A stretch of DNA of 64,000 nucleotides from an uncultured bacterium. GTDB lineage: Bacteria > Cyanobacteriota > Vampirovibrionia > Obscuribacterales > Obscuribacteraceae. The notes beneath the pieces are model-generated. The model worked only from the letters and a program-made list of their open reading frames with translations, did no database searches and had not been told where the DNA came from. Made by a program: the position numbers and the translations under genes. Each line of letters opens with the position of its first letter. The first letter of the stretch is position 1. Location: the NCBI GenBank assembly GCA_903835185.1, contig CAILLX010000067.1, positions 1-64,000 on the forward strand, written 5' to 3'. Of the stretch, positions 10,520 to 19,206 are shown in pieces.

Positions 10520-12238
10520 TTATCGGCTCTTTGTTGCCTTGCGCAACCGTTCCTTCTCTTTTTGCCTGGCGCGTTTTGCTGCCAGCTCAGCTTCACGTTG
10601 GGCGCTCTGCTCAGCCAGGAGAGCAGCGGCGCGCTCATCCTCAATCTTCTGCAGATAATATTGATAGCCCCCAGGGTAGAGAGTGAGACCAGCATCTTTG
10701 ATTTCGACTATTTTAGTTGCGACCTGAGATATGAAGTAACGATCGTGCGAGACTATTACTGCGGTGCCCTCAAACTCTTGCAGCGCCTCTTCAAGCATCT
10801 CTTTAGCCGGAATATCAAGATGGTTTGTGGGCTCGTCTAGAATGACAAAATTAGCGCCTTGTAACAACATCTTGGCCAGCGCCAACCGTGCTTTCTCGCC
10901 GCCGCTAATAAGCCTGACCTGCTTGAACACTGTGTCGCCGCTAAATAGGAAGCGTCCCAATAGGCTGCGTATCTCTGCATCCTTCCAATCTGGTACCAGG
11001 TCGGTAATCGTTTGCAGAACAGTTTTGTCCAGATCCAGCGCTTCAGCCTGATTCTGTGCAAAATAAGCAGGAATGATGTTGTGCTTGCCCAGGCTCACTT
11101 CTCCTGCCAGTGGCTGCTCGCTGCCTGAGATTAAACGCAATAAAGTGGACTTGCCGCAACCATTTGGACCGAGCAAGGCCACCCTGTCACCACGCTCTAT
11201 AAGCAGGTTGGCATCCAGATATAGTATGAGATCGTCGTATGCGTGCATGAGATTCTTGATGTGGGCGACATCACGCCCGCTTCGTTTACATGGCGGAAAA
11301 GTAAATTTTAGTGTGCGCTGCTCTGCAACCGGTGCCTCGATGATAGCCAGCTTTTCAAGCTGGCGCTCACGGCTCCTGGCCTGACTGGAGCGGTTAGCGC
11401 TGGCGCGAAAGCGCTCTACGAACGCCCACTGCTTCTCAAGCTCGCGCTCCTGCCTCTCGTGTGAGGCTAGTTGAGCTTCTCTTGCTAGTTTCTTTGCTTC
11501 TATATAAGCAGAATAATTACCATCATATTCGGTGGCAGTGCCAAACTCCAGTTCGACTATCTTATTGCACACTCTGTCTAGAAACATGCGATCGTGAGAG
11601 ACAATTGCCATCGGGCATGTCAGCTGTTTCAGATAGCCCTCAAGCCATTGAATGGTTTCAAGATCGATATGGTTGGTGGGCTCGTCGAGCAGTATTATGT
11701 CCGGTTGTTGCAACATGACCTTACCCAGGGCGATGCGCATCTGCCAACCGCCGCTAAAGGTGCCCACCAGGCTGTCAGCCTCCTCCGGCTTGAACCCAAT
11801 TGAAGGGAGCAGAATATCGATGCTGCGGTGTATATCGTAACCGCCCAGAGCTTCAAACTTCCGTTGCAATCGGTCAAGTTTTCTCAGGAGATCATTGATT
11901 TCAGAAGGTGTTGCTGTCTCCAGCTTGGTCTGTATTTGGTGAAGTTCCTCGTGGGCCTCATTTGCTTCTACAAAGGCTCTCAACAGTTCGTCATGGAGCG
12001 TGTTGCTTGGGATGATATCGAATTCTTGCGTCAAATAGGCGATTTTGAGTCCAGGCGTTTGAATTACCTGTCCTGAGGTAGGCTCAATCTGCCGGCTGAT
12101 TATGCGGAAAAGTGTAGTCTTACCTGTGCCGTTTGACCCGACCAGACCTATCCGGTCACCAGACTTCAATTCCCAGGTGACATCTCTAATAGGCTCGCCA
12201 TGCGGGAAAACCTTACTGATATTTTGTAACTGAAGCAA
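10520..12238 (-). CDS. ABC-F ATPase, second paralogue
   Basis: Twin ABC domains without membrane segments: VGSNGTGKTT, FSGGWQMR and LLDEPTNHID in the first half, LGPNGCGKST, ISGGEKARLALAK and VILDEPTNHLD in the second. The linker between them is long, basic and glutamate-rich, as in ABC-F proteins that reach the ribosomal P site. The C-terminus is a charged helix ending RLRKATKSR. The frame is open back to 12355, but that region overlaps the hairpin terminator of the upstream cupin gene and has no ATG; I place the start at the TTG at 12238, just before LLQLQNISKVF (572 residues). A GTG near 12298 is also possible. The role is probably translation-factor or antibiotic-protection type; subgroup not decided. 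Confidence 0.88.
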   Translation of the reverse strand: MLQLQNISKVFPHGEPIRDVTWELKSGDRIGLVGSNGTGKTTLFRIISRQIEPTSGQVIQTPGLKIAYLTQEFDIIPSNTLHDELLRAFVEANEAHEELHQIQTKLETATPSEINDLLRKLDRLQRKFEALGGYDIHRSIDILLPSIGFKPEEADSLVGTFSGGWQMRIALGKVMLQQPDIILLDEPTNHIDLETIQWLEGYLKQLTCPMAIVSHDRMFLDRVCNKIVELEFGTATEYDGNYSAYIEAKKLAREAQLASHERQERELEKQWAFVERFRASANRSSQARSRERQLEKLAIIEAPVAEQRTLKFTFPPCKRSGRDVAHIKNLMHAYDDLILYLDANLLIERGDRVALLGPNGCGKSTLLRLISGSEQPLAGEVSLGKHNIIPAYFAQNQAEALDLDKTVLQTITDLVPDWKDAEIRSLLGRFLFSGDTVFKQVRLISGGEKARLALAKMLLQGANFVILDEPTNHLDIPAKEMLEEALQEFEGTAVIVSHDRYFISQVATKIVEIKDAGLTLYPGGYQYYLQKIEDERAAALLAEQSAQREAELAAKRARQKEKERLRKATKSR

Positions 12239-12348
12239 TGTTCTTGAGCCGAAAACGGTAAATAAGGAATTGTATCGCAACTGTTGTCTAGGATGATTTA
12301 TCACTCTATAACTTTCATAATGCAGATGAGAGCTGCTGATTGCATAGC

Positions 12349-12381
12349 AAAACAAGCGCCAATGATATTTGACGCTTGTTT
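12349..12381 (-). terminator. Rho-independent terminator after the cupin gene
   Basis: AAACAAGCG and CGCTTGTTT form a nine-base-pair stem around a 15-base interior. Read on the minus strand, the second arm ends in GCTTGTTTTGC, giving a short T tract. It lies 23 bases past the stop codon of the cupin gene and upstream of the ABC-F gene, so the two are probably separate transcripts. Confidence 0.7.
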
Positions 12382-12403
12382 CAATTTGAATAGTCGGCTT
12401 GGC

Positions 12404-12691
12404 TTATTCGAAGTGATAATGCTTGCGAACAGCCTTCTTTACGTGCCAGGTGCAGTGCAGTCCTCTGGGGAAAGTAACCAGGTCGCCTTTTCCGAAAGCG
12501 GTCTCGCCTTGATCTGTTGTTACTGTCACATCACCCTCGAGGAAATAGCATATTTCCTGAGAGTCGTAATCCCATTCAAATGTTGATGGTTCTTTGGTCC
12601 AGATTGGCCAATTGAGTATATGTCGGCTTGTGAGCATTTCGTTGCTGGGCTGCTCAACTTTGATGCGTGTTTCAAGGCGTGTTGTTACCAT
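12404..12691 (-). CDS. Small cupin-domain protein (EutQ/DUF861-like)
   Basis: A 95-residue single cupin barrel. The conserved core reads TFEWDYDSQEICYFLEGDV, then GETAFGKGDLVTFPRGL and HCTWHV; the pattern matches the cupin_3/DUF861 group rather than a two-domain dioxygenase. In place of the canonical cupin His-X-His there is DYDSQEICY, so metal binding is doubtful. AGGAG lies 7 bases before ATG 12691, which is chosen over an earlier in-frame ATG at 12712. Function unknown; such proteins often bind small metabolites. It is followed by a hairpin terminator. Confidence 0.82.
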   Translation of the reverse strand: MVTTRLETRIKVEQPSNEMLTSRHILNWPIWTKEPSTFEWDYDSQEICYFLEGDVTVTTDQGETAFGKGDLVTFPRGLHCTWHVKKAVRKHYHFE

Positions 12692-12857
12692 AATCGACTC
12701 CTGTTTAATCAACCGCCGGATCGGGCCGACAGTCGTATTTCTATCAATGCTGCGATGTATTCAGACAGATTGTCATTTTTTCAATAAACTGCTTTGAATG
12801 AGAATGATAACTTGATCGCGTCTTTAAGTGGCGATCCGTTGATGGCTTTGCGAGCCT

Positions 12858-13292
12858 TTAGTGTGGTTGTTCTGCTGCCTCTTTCGAAAGATGATGCACA
12901 AGTGTCAATTCTTTAATCTTGTGATTAAGCCAGGACTTCTCAACTATAGCTTGAACCACGCAGCCGCGGGCAATTTTACCGCGCAGATTGAAAGCTTCAA
13001 CATCACATGTCACCTTCCTGTCTTTTATATCAGCTATTGTGGCTTTTAGCTTGACTGTCATATGTGGAATGGTTGGCATCAAATGTGAGACTTTTACACG
13101 GTAGCCAATCCCTTCCTCGTGCTCTTCTATATATGGCTCAATCATTTTGCGGCAGACCCATTCCATGTGAAGCACCAGAGCTGAGGTGGCATAGAGGTGA
13201 TGCACATTCTCGCCGCCAAAGTTTGCCAGCATCTCTGTAGTGACAGTCACTTCAAGGGTGGCAGTTTGTCCAATCGTAAGTCCTGGCTTCAT
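12858..13292 (-). CDS. Hot-dog fold thioesterase, FlK-like
   Basis: A 144-residue protein resembling the FlK-type hot-dog thioesterases: MKPGLTIGQTATLEVTVTTEM at the start, HHLYATSALVLHMEW (candidate catalytic region), GIGYRVKVSHLMPTIPHMT and a closing strand KVTCDVEAFNLRGKIARG. Known FlK cleaves fluoroacetyl-CoA; most homologues have unknown acyl-CoA substrates. It lies 51 bases downstream of the phenylacetate-CoA ligase-type gene on the same strand, which suggests that the two handle the same acyl-CoA. Family placement is moderately certain, substrate is not. Confidence 0.7.
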   Translation of the reverse strand: MKPGLTIGQTATLEVTVTTEMLANFGGENVHHLYATSALVLHMEWVCRKMIEPYIEEHEEGIGYRVKVSHLMPTIPHMTVKLKATIADIKDRKVTCDVEAFNLRGKIARGCVVQAIVEKSWLNHKIKELTLVHHLSKEAAEQPH

Positions 13293-13343
13293 TTTACTGT
13301 CCTCAAAAAGGCGGGCAGCGAGCCCCGCCGTAGTTGATACTCC

Positions 13344-14681
13344 TTACTCGACTGTTGCCTGGCTGCTGCTCTTGCGGCGATCTATAACACGAACGGCTTT
13401 GCCTTCGCTTCGTGGCAAAGATCTTGGTGGCAGTAGAGTGACCCGCGATGTCAGTCCGAGCATCTCCTTCAATTGAGTAGTAATGCGAACGGCAAGCCGA
13501 TTCAGTTCAAGACTGCCATCTTCAAACTTGCCCCAGTGCGAGAGTATCTCTTCAGTGACTTCAACTTGAATCTCTAATGAATCAAGTGCTTTGTCTCGAT
13601 CGATGACTAGCTGGTAGTGTGCTGAAAGCTCGTCGACTTGAAGCAGCTCGCGCTCCACTTCGGATGGATACAGGTTAACTCCACGGATGATCAACATATC
13701 ATCAAGCCTGGCACGTACCTTTTTCATACGTATCATGGTACGTCCACAGCGGCACGGCTCCGGCATTAAAGTAGAAAGATCGCCGGTGCGATAACGGAGA
13801 AGAGGCATCCCTCTCTTGGTCAGGTTGGTGAAGACAAGTTCACCTTCTTGTCCAGCAGGCAATAGCTCGCCGGTGGTCGGGTCGATAACCTCAGGCAGGA
13901 AGTGATCTTCCCAGATGTGCAGTCCGTCCTTAGCGTCAGCGCACTCCATCGATACGCCCGGACCGATAATTTCAGAGAGACCGTAAATGTCAAGAGCTGT
14001 TATGCCCAGGCGATGCTCAATCTCCTGACGGAGCTCCTCTGTCCATGGTTCGGCACCAAGTATGCCAATTTCAAGTTTTAGTGAGTCGCGACTCACTTTC
14101 ATCTCGTCGAGAGTGTAAGCAAGATTCAAGGCGTATGAAGGAGTCGAGCAGATGATGCGGGCTCCTAAATCTTGAAGGAGCATAATCTGTTGGTGTGTTT
14201 TGCCGCCAGAGGCAGGAACGACAGTTGTGCCCAATAGTTCGGCACCGTAATGCATGCCGAGCCCGCCAGTAAATAAACCATAGCCGTAGCTGTTGTGCAG
14301 AATGTCCCCGGCACGTACGCCGGCAGCAGCAAGCGAGCGAGCACATACTTCTGCCCAGGCTTCGAGATCGCCTGCTGTATAGCCAACTAAAGTAGGCTTG
14401 CCTCTGGTGCCTGAAGAGGCGTGCAGACGGACTATTTCGCAACCGCTGGTTGCGAAAAGTCCAAACGGATAATGGTCGCGCAGGTCGGCTTTACATGTAA
14501 AAGGAAGCTGATTCAAGTCTTCCAGAGTCTTGATTGACAGTGGAGAGATGCCTGCCTGGCTGAGCTTCTCTTTATAAAAAGGCACATGGGTATAAACATG
14601 CTCAACTGTCGTTTTGAGACGTTTGAGCTGCAAACCCTTCAGCTCGGAGGCAGGCATGCATTCGAGCTGCTTATTCCACAT
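13344..14681 (-). CDS. Phenylacetate-CoA ligase family enzyme
   Basis: A 445-residue adenylate-forming CoA ligase of the PaaK type. Visible signatures are HASSGTRGKPTLVGYT (AMP-binding P-loop), YGLSEIIGPGVSMEC (A5 motif), and LRYRTGDLSTL, CGRT and RLDDMLIIRGVNLYPSEVE leading to the hinge and C-terminal domain. The reaction is aryl or aliphatic acid + ATP + CoA to acyl-CoA, in the cytoplasm. No other phenylacetate-degradation gene (paaABCDE, paaG/Z) is in the window, so the substrate could be another acid. I start at ATG 14681 (MWNKQLE), matching the usual family N-terminus; the frame extends to ATG 14756 without a clear ribosome site. Confidence 0.88.
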   Translation of the reverse strand: MWNKQLECMPASELKGLQLKRLKTTVEHVYTHVPFYKEKLSQAGISPLSIKTLEDLNQLPFTCKADLRDHYPFGLFATSGCEIVRLHASSGTRGKPTLVGYTAGDLEAWAEVCARSLAAAGVRAGDILHNSYGYGLFTGGLGMHYGAELLGTTVVPASGGKTHQQIMLLQDLGARIICSTPSYALNLAYTLDEMKVSRDSLKLEIGILGAEPWTEELRQEIEHRLGITALDIYGLSEIIGPGVSMECADAKDGLHIWEDHFLPEVIDPTTGELLPAGQEGELVFTNLTKRGMPLLRYRTGDLSTLMPEPCRCGRTMIRMKKVRARLDDMLIIRGVNLYPSEVERELLQVDELSAHYQLVIDRDKALDSLEIQVEVTEEILSHWGKFEDGSLELNRLAVRITTQLKEMLGLTSRVTLLPPRSLPRSEGKAVRVIDRRKSSSQATVE

Positions 14682-14912
14682 GCAAACTGACGATTTCACC
14701 GGCACGGTAAATAGTGCTCTGAGGATTTGCAAAAATTGTAACTGCTTGACAAGCATGTTGGAGCCAAGAATGATGCGATAGAGCTCTCACCGGGACAAAC
14801 TTCACAGTTGCTAAACGGTTGCCAAACCTTCCATGTGAGCGTACAGCGGCTGACCAGCAGTTCCCTGACTGTTATAAGCCTGCTGAGGCTGAGCCACGTA
14901 TTATCTATCTGG

Positions 14913-15500
14913 CTAGAGAACCCTAACTGATTGAGAGCTGGTCGCCTCTGCCCAGCTCTCAATCAGCGAGATGTAAGCAGACCGTTCGCTGGCAGCTTCT
15001 TCAACAGCTGTGACAACAAAGTCGACACGCTTGTCTGGAGGCATTGCCGGGACACGTACAACTTTGACACCGCGACTGGAATAACAGTGTTCGAGAACTT
15101 TGCTTATCTGGTGGGTAAACTGGAGATTCTCTCTGCGCACTTCGTTAACTTCAAAGAATGGCAGCTCTTCAATGAGAAGTGCTAGTGAATAGTGAGAGCT
15201 GTCAAAGGTTGAAAACGCTTCTGGTATTTCCAGATGGTCGTATATGTAATAAGCTTCACCGTCGAAAAGTCCGCGATCTAAAAAGACCGGACCTGGCAGA
15301 TTCTTAATGCCAGCTTCTGCTGCCACCTGACGGCGCAACACCTCTGCTTGAAAAGCCACCCTGTCCACCCAGGGGAGAACTTCTCCCTCTTTAATAATCT
15401 GGGTTGCTTGCTCATGTACAACCGGATAGCCACGCGACTCAAGCAGAGAGATTATTGTCGTCTTACCGACTGATGGTCCACCTGTGATCACTACACGCAT
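14913..15500 (-). CDS. AAA-type P-loop NTPase (AAA_28/NadR-like)
   Basis: A 195-residue P-loop protein. It begins MRVVITGGPSVGKTTIISLL (Walker A GGPSVGKT), followed by YPVVHEQATQIIKEGEVLPW and FLDRGLFDGEAYY, where DRG serves as the Walker B-like acidic motif. This layout is that of the AAA_28 group, related to the nucleotide kinase domain of NadR; such proteins are usually predicted ATPases or kinases of unknown substrate. ATG 15500 is the natural start because the preceding residues are not part of the fold. The 231-base gap to the PaaK-type gene argues against tight coupling. Confidence 0.82.
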   Translation of the reverse strand: MRVVITGGPSVGKTTIISLLESRGYPVVHEQATQIIKEGEVLPWVDRVAFQAEVLRRQVAAEAGIKNLPGPVFLDRGLFDGEAYYIYDHLEIPEAFSTFDSSHYSLALLIEELPFFEVNEVRRENLQFTHQISKVLEHCYSSRGVKVVRVPAMPPDKRVDFVVTAVEEAASERSAYISLIESWAEATSSQSVRVL

Positions 15501-15665
15501 TGATTCCGGCTCTCCAGCGAGGTTGATTATAGGCACTGTAAGTAATTTGTCGTGATCAAGCAAGCTTGTTGGAGGGGATAATTCCCAATTAATCCACAAA
15601 AATATTTTTAAGAGAAGCCAATTGTGAATTTGACTTTAAGAAAGTCCCTGATACTGCGCCGACAA

Positions 15666-16265
15666 TCAATTAGTACTCTTGTCTTGCTTGTTTGCTACAG
15701 AGCGCAGAGCAGCTGCCTTTTCAACTTCTGTGCGACCTCCTGGAGCGTCTCCATTTCGTCCAAGCATGACACCCAGGCTCTCATGGGCGTCGGCATAGTC
15801 AGGAGCATATTCAACTGCCTGCCTGTATTTTTGCTCAGCCCCTTTGATGTTGCCTTGCTTCTCGAGAACCAGCCCTAAGCCGCGCACTGCAGGAGCACTT
15901 TTGTTGTCATAAATTTGGGCAAGTTCAAACTCATCTTTGGCCTCGTTCAAGTCGCCTGCCTTAACCAACGCTTCGCCAAGAGCCACATGCGACTGAGGCA
16001 GTTTGACGTCTATCTTAGTTGCTTCTTGAAATTCGGAGATTGCTGCTCTGTTTTCGCCAGACCGGAGCAGTGCTTGACCAAGAATAGTATGTGCATGGAT
16101 GGATTTAGGGGCATCCGTGACCGCCTGCCTGTATTCTTCAATGGCTCCTTTAATATCTCCATCTGTCTCCAGTCGCTTACCCATATCTTCATGCATAGAC
16201 CGGCTGCAGGAGATAAGGCAAGCAGCAGCTGCTGCAGCTATGACAAATCTTGGCAAACTTTTCAT
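15666..16265 (-). CDS. TPR lipoprotein
   Basis: A 199-residue lipoprotein. The signal peptide MKSLPRFVIAAAAAACLISC ends at a lipobox with the acylated cysteine at residue 20. The mature part is built of four to five TPR units: DIKGAIEEYRQAVTDAPKSI, HAHTILGQALLRSGENRAAI, SHVALGEALVKAGDLNEAKD and NIKGAEQKYRQAVEYAPDYA. GGAG lies 9 bases before ATG 16265. It starts 43 bases after the semialdehyde dehydrogenase gene on the same strand and may be cotranscribed. Membrane-anchored TPR lipoproteins usually act as assembly or secretion adaptors; the partner is unknown. Confidence 0.85.
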   Translation of the reverse strand: MKSLPRFVIAAAAAACLISCSRSMHEDMGKRLETDGDIKGAIEEYRQAVTDAPKSIHAHTILGQALLRSGENRAAISEFQEATKIDVKLPQSHVALGEALVKAGDLNEAKDEFELAQIYDNKSAPAVRGLGLVLEKQGNIKGAEQKYRQAVEYAPDYADAHESLGVMLGRNGDAPGGRTEVEKAAALRSVANKQDKSTN

Positions 16266-16308
16266 TCTATACAGCTCCACTGCAGACAAACAAGCAGATC
16301 GTACCATC

Positions 16309-17841
16309 CTAAACACGCGACTTCCAAACAGGATCATTGAATGGTGCAGATTCAGCCTTTGCGGCTCCAAACCAGCGGGTCATAGTCATCTTTTGCTGAG
16401 TATAAAACAGGATTGCTTCTTTCCCCTGTATATGCAGATCGCCAAAGAATGAGTTATTCCAGCCAGTAAAAGGGAACCAGGCCAGCGGGGCTGGCACGCC
16501 TATGTTTATTCCAATCATGCCGGCATTGAAGCTGTGTTTAAACAGTCGCGCTGCTTGTCCGCTTTCAGTAAAGATAGAAGCGCCGTTGCCATACTGTGAG
16601 TTAGCTCCCAGTGCAATCGCCTCTTGCAGAGTATTTACTCGTACAACAGTAAGTACCGGACCGAAGATCTCTTCTTCGACAATAGACATACCTGGCTTGG
16701 CCTGGTCAAAGATGGTAGGTCCGAGAAAGAAACCGTGCGGAGCCTCCGCTACTCTTTTTTGCCGTCCGTCCAGAGCTAGTTGCGCTCCTTCCTGCTCTCC
16801 CTGTCCGATAAGTTTCTTCACTCGCTCCAGGTGTTCGTGGGTAATGAGCGGACCCATATCAGGGCTGCCGTCGATATCAGTGCGACCAACCTTCATGTTA
16901 CTTGCGCTGTCAATTAGTTTGCTGAGCAGCTGCTCAGCTGCCTGACCTACAGGAACTGCCAGGCTGCCGGCCATGCAGCGTTCGCCAGCGCAGCCAAAAG
17001 CTGATGCTTTAAGCGCTTCGACTGTTTGCTCAATATTGGCGTCAGGCATGATTATCAGGTGGTTTTTAGCTCCGCCTGCTGCCTGCACCCGCTTGCCTGC
17101 AGCAGCAGCTGTAGTGTAGATGTACCGAGCAACTGTAGTTGAGCCAACAAAAGAAACTGCTTTGACCAGCGGGTGTGTGAGCAGAGCATCTACGCATCCT
17201 TTGCTCCCGTGCACAAGGTTGAAAACGCCCGCAGGTAAGCCAGCCTGGATAAGCAGTTCGCATACGAGCAGGCTGCTTAATGGGACGTGCTCAGAAGGTT
17301 TGAGGACAAAAGTGTTGCCGCAGGTGATGGCGATAGGATACATCCAGAGCGGCACCATGGCTGGAAAGTTAAACGGTGTAATGCCTGCACAAACGCCGAG
17401 CGGATGGCGAACAGTCTCGCAGTCGACAGAGCGGGCCAGATTATCTATTGATTCTCCTGTCATGAGGCTGGGGATGCCGCAAGCAAATTCGACTACTTCT
17501 ATCCCTCTGTTTACTGACGCTCGTGATTCGGCTAGAGTTTTGCCGTGCTCGCGACTTACTGTTCTTGCCAGCTCCTCGCCATGGCTCTCAAGCAAGCTCT
17601 TGAACTTAAACATTACCCGGGCCCTATCTACTACAGGGGTTTGACTCCAGTCAGGAAACGCCTGCTGAGCTGCCTGTACAGCACGATTGACATCGTCTGC
17701 CTGGCAATGAGGGACCTTAGCGATAACCTCACCAGTAGAAGGGTTGGTCACATCAGTAAACTGTTGCGCTCTAGCTTCCTGCCATTCGTTGTCTATAAGC
17801 AATTTACAGGTGGTCAGCTTGTGACTCAGCTTGCCAGGCAT
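16309..17841 (-). CDS. mmsA: CoA-acylating methylmalonate/malonate-semialdehyde dehydrogenase
   Basis: A 510-residue aldehyde dehydrogenase of the MmsA/IolA type. Typical features are the N-terminal LIDNEWQEARAQQFTDVTNP, the ITPFNFPAMVPLWMYPIA segment that separates acylating MSDHs from other ALDHs, and the catalytic cysteine in FGCAGERCMAGS. It converts malonate or methylmalonate semialdehyde plus CoA and NAD to acetyl- or propionyl-CoA and CO2. AGGAGGA precedes ATG 17841. It would complete beta-alanine breakdown begun by the pyrimidine catabolic genes at 38-43 kb, since the class III aminotransferase there should yield malonate semialdehyde. Valine or inositol catabolism is the alternative role. 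Confidence 0.9.
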   Translation of the reverse strand: MPGKLSHKLTTCKLLIDNEWQEARAQQFTDVTNPSTGEVIAKVPHCQADDVNRAVQAAQQAFPDWSQTPVVDRARVMFKFKSLLESHGEELARTVSREHGKTLAESRASVNRGIEVVEFACGIPSLMTGESIDNLARSVDCETVRHPLGVCAGITPFNFPAMVPLWMYPIAITCGNTFVLKPSEHVPLSSLLVCELLIQAGLPAGVFNLVHGSKGCVDALLTHPLVKAVSFVGSTTVARYIYTTAAAAGKRVQAAGGAKNHLIIMPDANIEQTVEALKASAFGCAGERCMAGSLAVPVGQAAEQLLSKLIDSASNMKVGRTDIDGSPDMGPLITHEHLERVKKLIGQGEQEGAQLALDGRQKRVAEAPHGFFLGPTIFDQAKPGMSIVEEEIFGPVLTVVRVNTLQEAIALGANSQYGNGASIFTESGQAARLFKHSFNAGMIGINIGVPAPLAWFPFTGWNNSFFGDLHIQGKEAILFYTQQKMTMTRWFGAAKAESAPFNDPVWKSRV

Positions 17842-17979
17842 CCTTCATTCCTCCTGCATTACCAAGATCTGTTCTCAAGACTGTTGTAAGGATACTTTCT
17901 TGTCCTGCCTTAAACAAGCCGACAGCCTGCTGGTACAAACCAGCTGTAGATTGCCTTGTGTGCGCTTGCTCTGCAACAA

Positions 17980-18675
17980 TTACAAAGAGCTCTCACTGCT
18001 GCTGTGCCTACTCAGTGTCAGCTGTGAAAGCCGGTGCAGTTCGTCAGTAGCAGTAAGAGCCACTGTTCTGTGCCCGCTTAAAAGAAGGCTCATCTGGTAT
18101 GTGCTGTGCTGGAGACGCTCGAGCAACCAGGCATCAAGCCTCCATAGGTCAGCCTTCTGCCTGAGTCTGCGTGTGCCGGCTGTCAGTGTTCCGTCAGCAA
18201 AAGATCGCACAGGCTTACACTTGCCCATATTGCTGCGGGCGTGCAGGCAATGAGTGATGGCAACTATTGCTATGGAAGGGATAGGACCAAGTACAGCTAT
18301 TGATAGCTCTTCTGGACGCCCGCCTGCTGCCGGCCTCTGCCTGGTGACAAAGTCAACTTGAATCCAACTTCGTTCATTGAAGCGAACTTTTAAGACTACT
18401 GGCTCACAGATTAACGAATTTGTTGCACCTGTTCTGGCATCTCTGAGACAGGCGTTCTTAGCATAGTCATAAGCTGCTTCTTCATTATTGGAGAAGAAGC
18501 TGTAGCCGCTTCGTCCGGGCGACATGTTGCCTGTGCGATTAATCTCCCAGCGGCGGTAACAGTTAGTCCCATGATAAAGATAAACTTCTTGAAGTGTATG
18601 CTCAAGAAGGTCTGCGCCGGCGGTTATTTCAGCAAACGGCAGAGGGACACTGTGCTGTGAAAATGTCTCAGTCAT
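17980..18675 (-). CDS. Unknown protein with ADP-ribosyltransferase-like HGT signature
   Basis: A 231-residue protein not assigned to a family. Residues 30-80 contain VYLYHGTNCYRRWEI, then NMSPGRSGYSFFSNNEEAAY and DYAKNA. This order (hYHGT, a Gly/Pro loop, an aromatic-Ser strand, then an A..YA helix) is reminiscent of the ADP-ribosyltransferase fold, in which His and Tyr contact NAD; the third catalytic residue cannot be placed with confidence. The rest is rich in Arg, Ser and Leu and has no signal peptide. GGAG lies 7 bases before ATG 18675. There is no immunity-like partner next to it; a 54-residue membrane peptide starts at 19080. The enzyme assignment is speculative. Confidence 0.6.
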   Translation of the reverse strand: MTETFSQHSVPLPFAEITAGADLLEHTLQEVYLYHGTNCYRRWEINRTGNMSPGRSGYSFFSNNEEAAYDYAKNACLRDARTGATNSLICEPVVLKVRFNERSWIQVDFVTRQRPAAGGRPEELSIAVLGPIPSIAIVAITHCLHARSNMGKCKPVRSFADGTLTAGTRRLRQKADLWRLDAWLLERLQHSTYQMSLLLSGHRTVALTATDELHRLSQLTLSRHSSSESSL

Positions 18676-18915
18676 CAGATTCTCCGGCAGCCAGCATAGG
18701 CAACCCCACCTTGCCAGGTGACTGTGTCTAAGACACTATTCCCTGTTCTTCTTATTCTGAAACTGAGGGATAAGCAGATTAACGTCAGAGGTAGACCGTT
18801 GAACAGTTGCAGGCAGAATAGGGTACAGGCTGAAGCTGTAATAGAGCATGTGGCACATGCAGCTGATTTAAATACAAGAATAAGCCGGGGGCGGCATCAG
18901 GCGTGCTGCTCATTC

Positions 18916-19080
18916 TTAATCAGATCCGGAATCGTTGAAGAGGTCGTGTTCGAACACTTTCAAGAAGACCAGGATGAGAATAAATCCGGCAACGACCATC
19001 ACGCTAATTACAATGATTGAGGGCTGGTGAAAAAAGCCGATAATGTGGCCGGCAACCCAGATAGCGTGCATTAAATGCAT
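18916..19080 (-). CDS. 54-residue single-span membrane peptide
   Basis: A short minus-strand gene from ATG 19080 to TAA 18916. GGAG lies 5 bases before the ATG, a good ribosome site. The peptide starts MHLMHAIWVAGHIIGFFHQP, has one strongly hydrophobic helix (SIIVISVMVVAGFILILVFL, residues 21-40) and ends with an acidic tail (KVFEHDLFNDSGSD). The helix, tail and ribosome site argue for a real gene. Family unknown. It lies 240 bases upstream of the ART-like gene on the same strand. Confidence 0.62.
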   Translation of the reverse strand: MHLMHAIWVAGHIIGFFHQPSIIVISVMVVAGFILILVFLKVFEHDLFNDSGSD

Positions 19081-19206
19081 AAAGACTCCATTGGACAGTT
19101 TAGCTATTCAGTGTATCAATTACTTGACCAAATGCCCAGGATTGACACCTTGTATAGAGAGGCACAGGAGTCTTGTGGGAGGTTGCAAATGTCCTTGTCG
19201 GTGAGG

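Noticed and set aside
18718..19020. Plus-strand frame of about 100 codons
   Set aside because: It overlaps the 54-residue membrane peptide on the other strand, begins without a ribosome site and encodes no coherent pattern.
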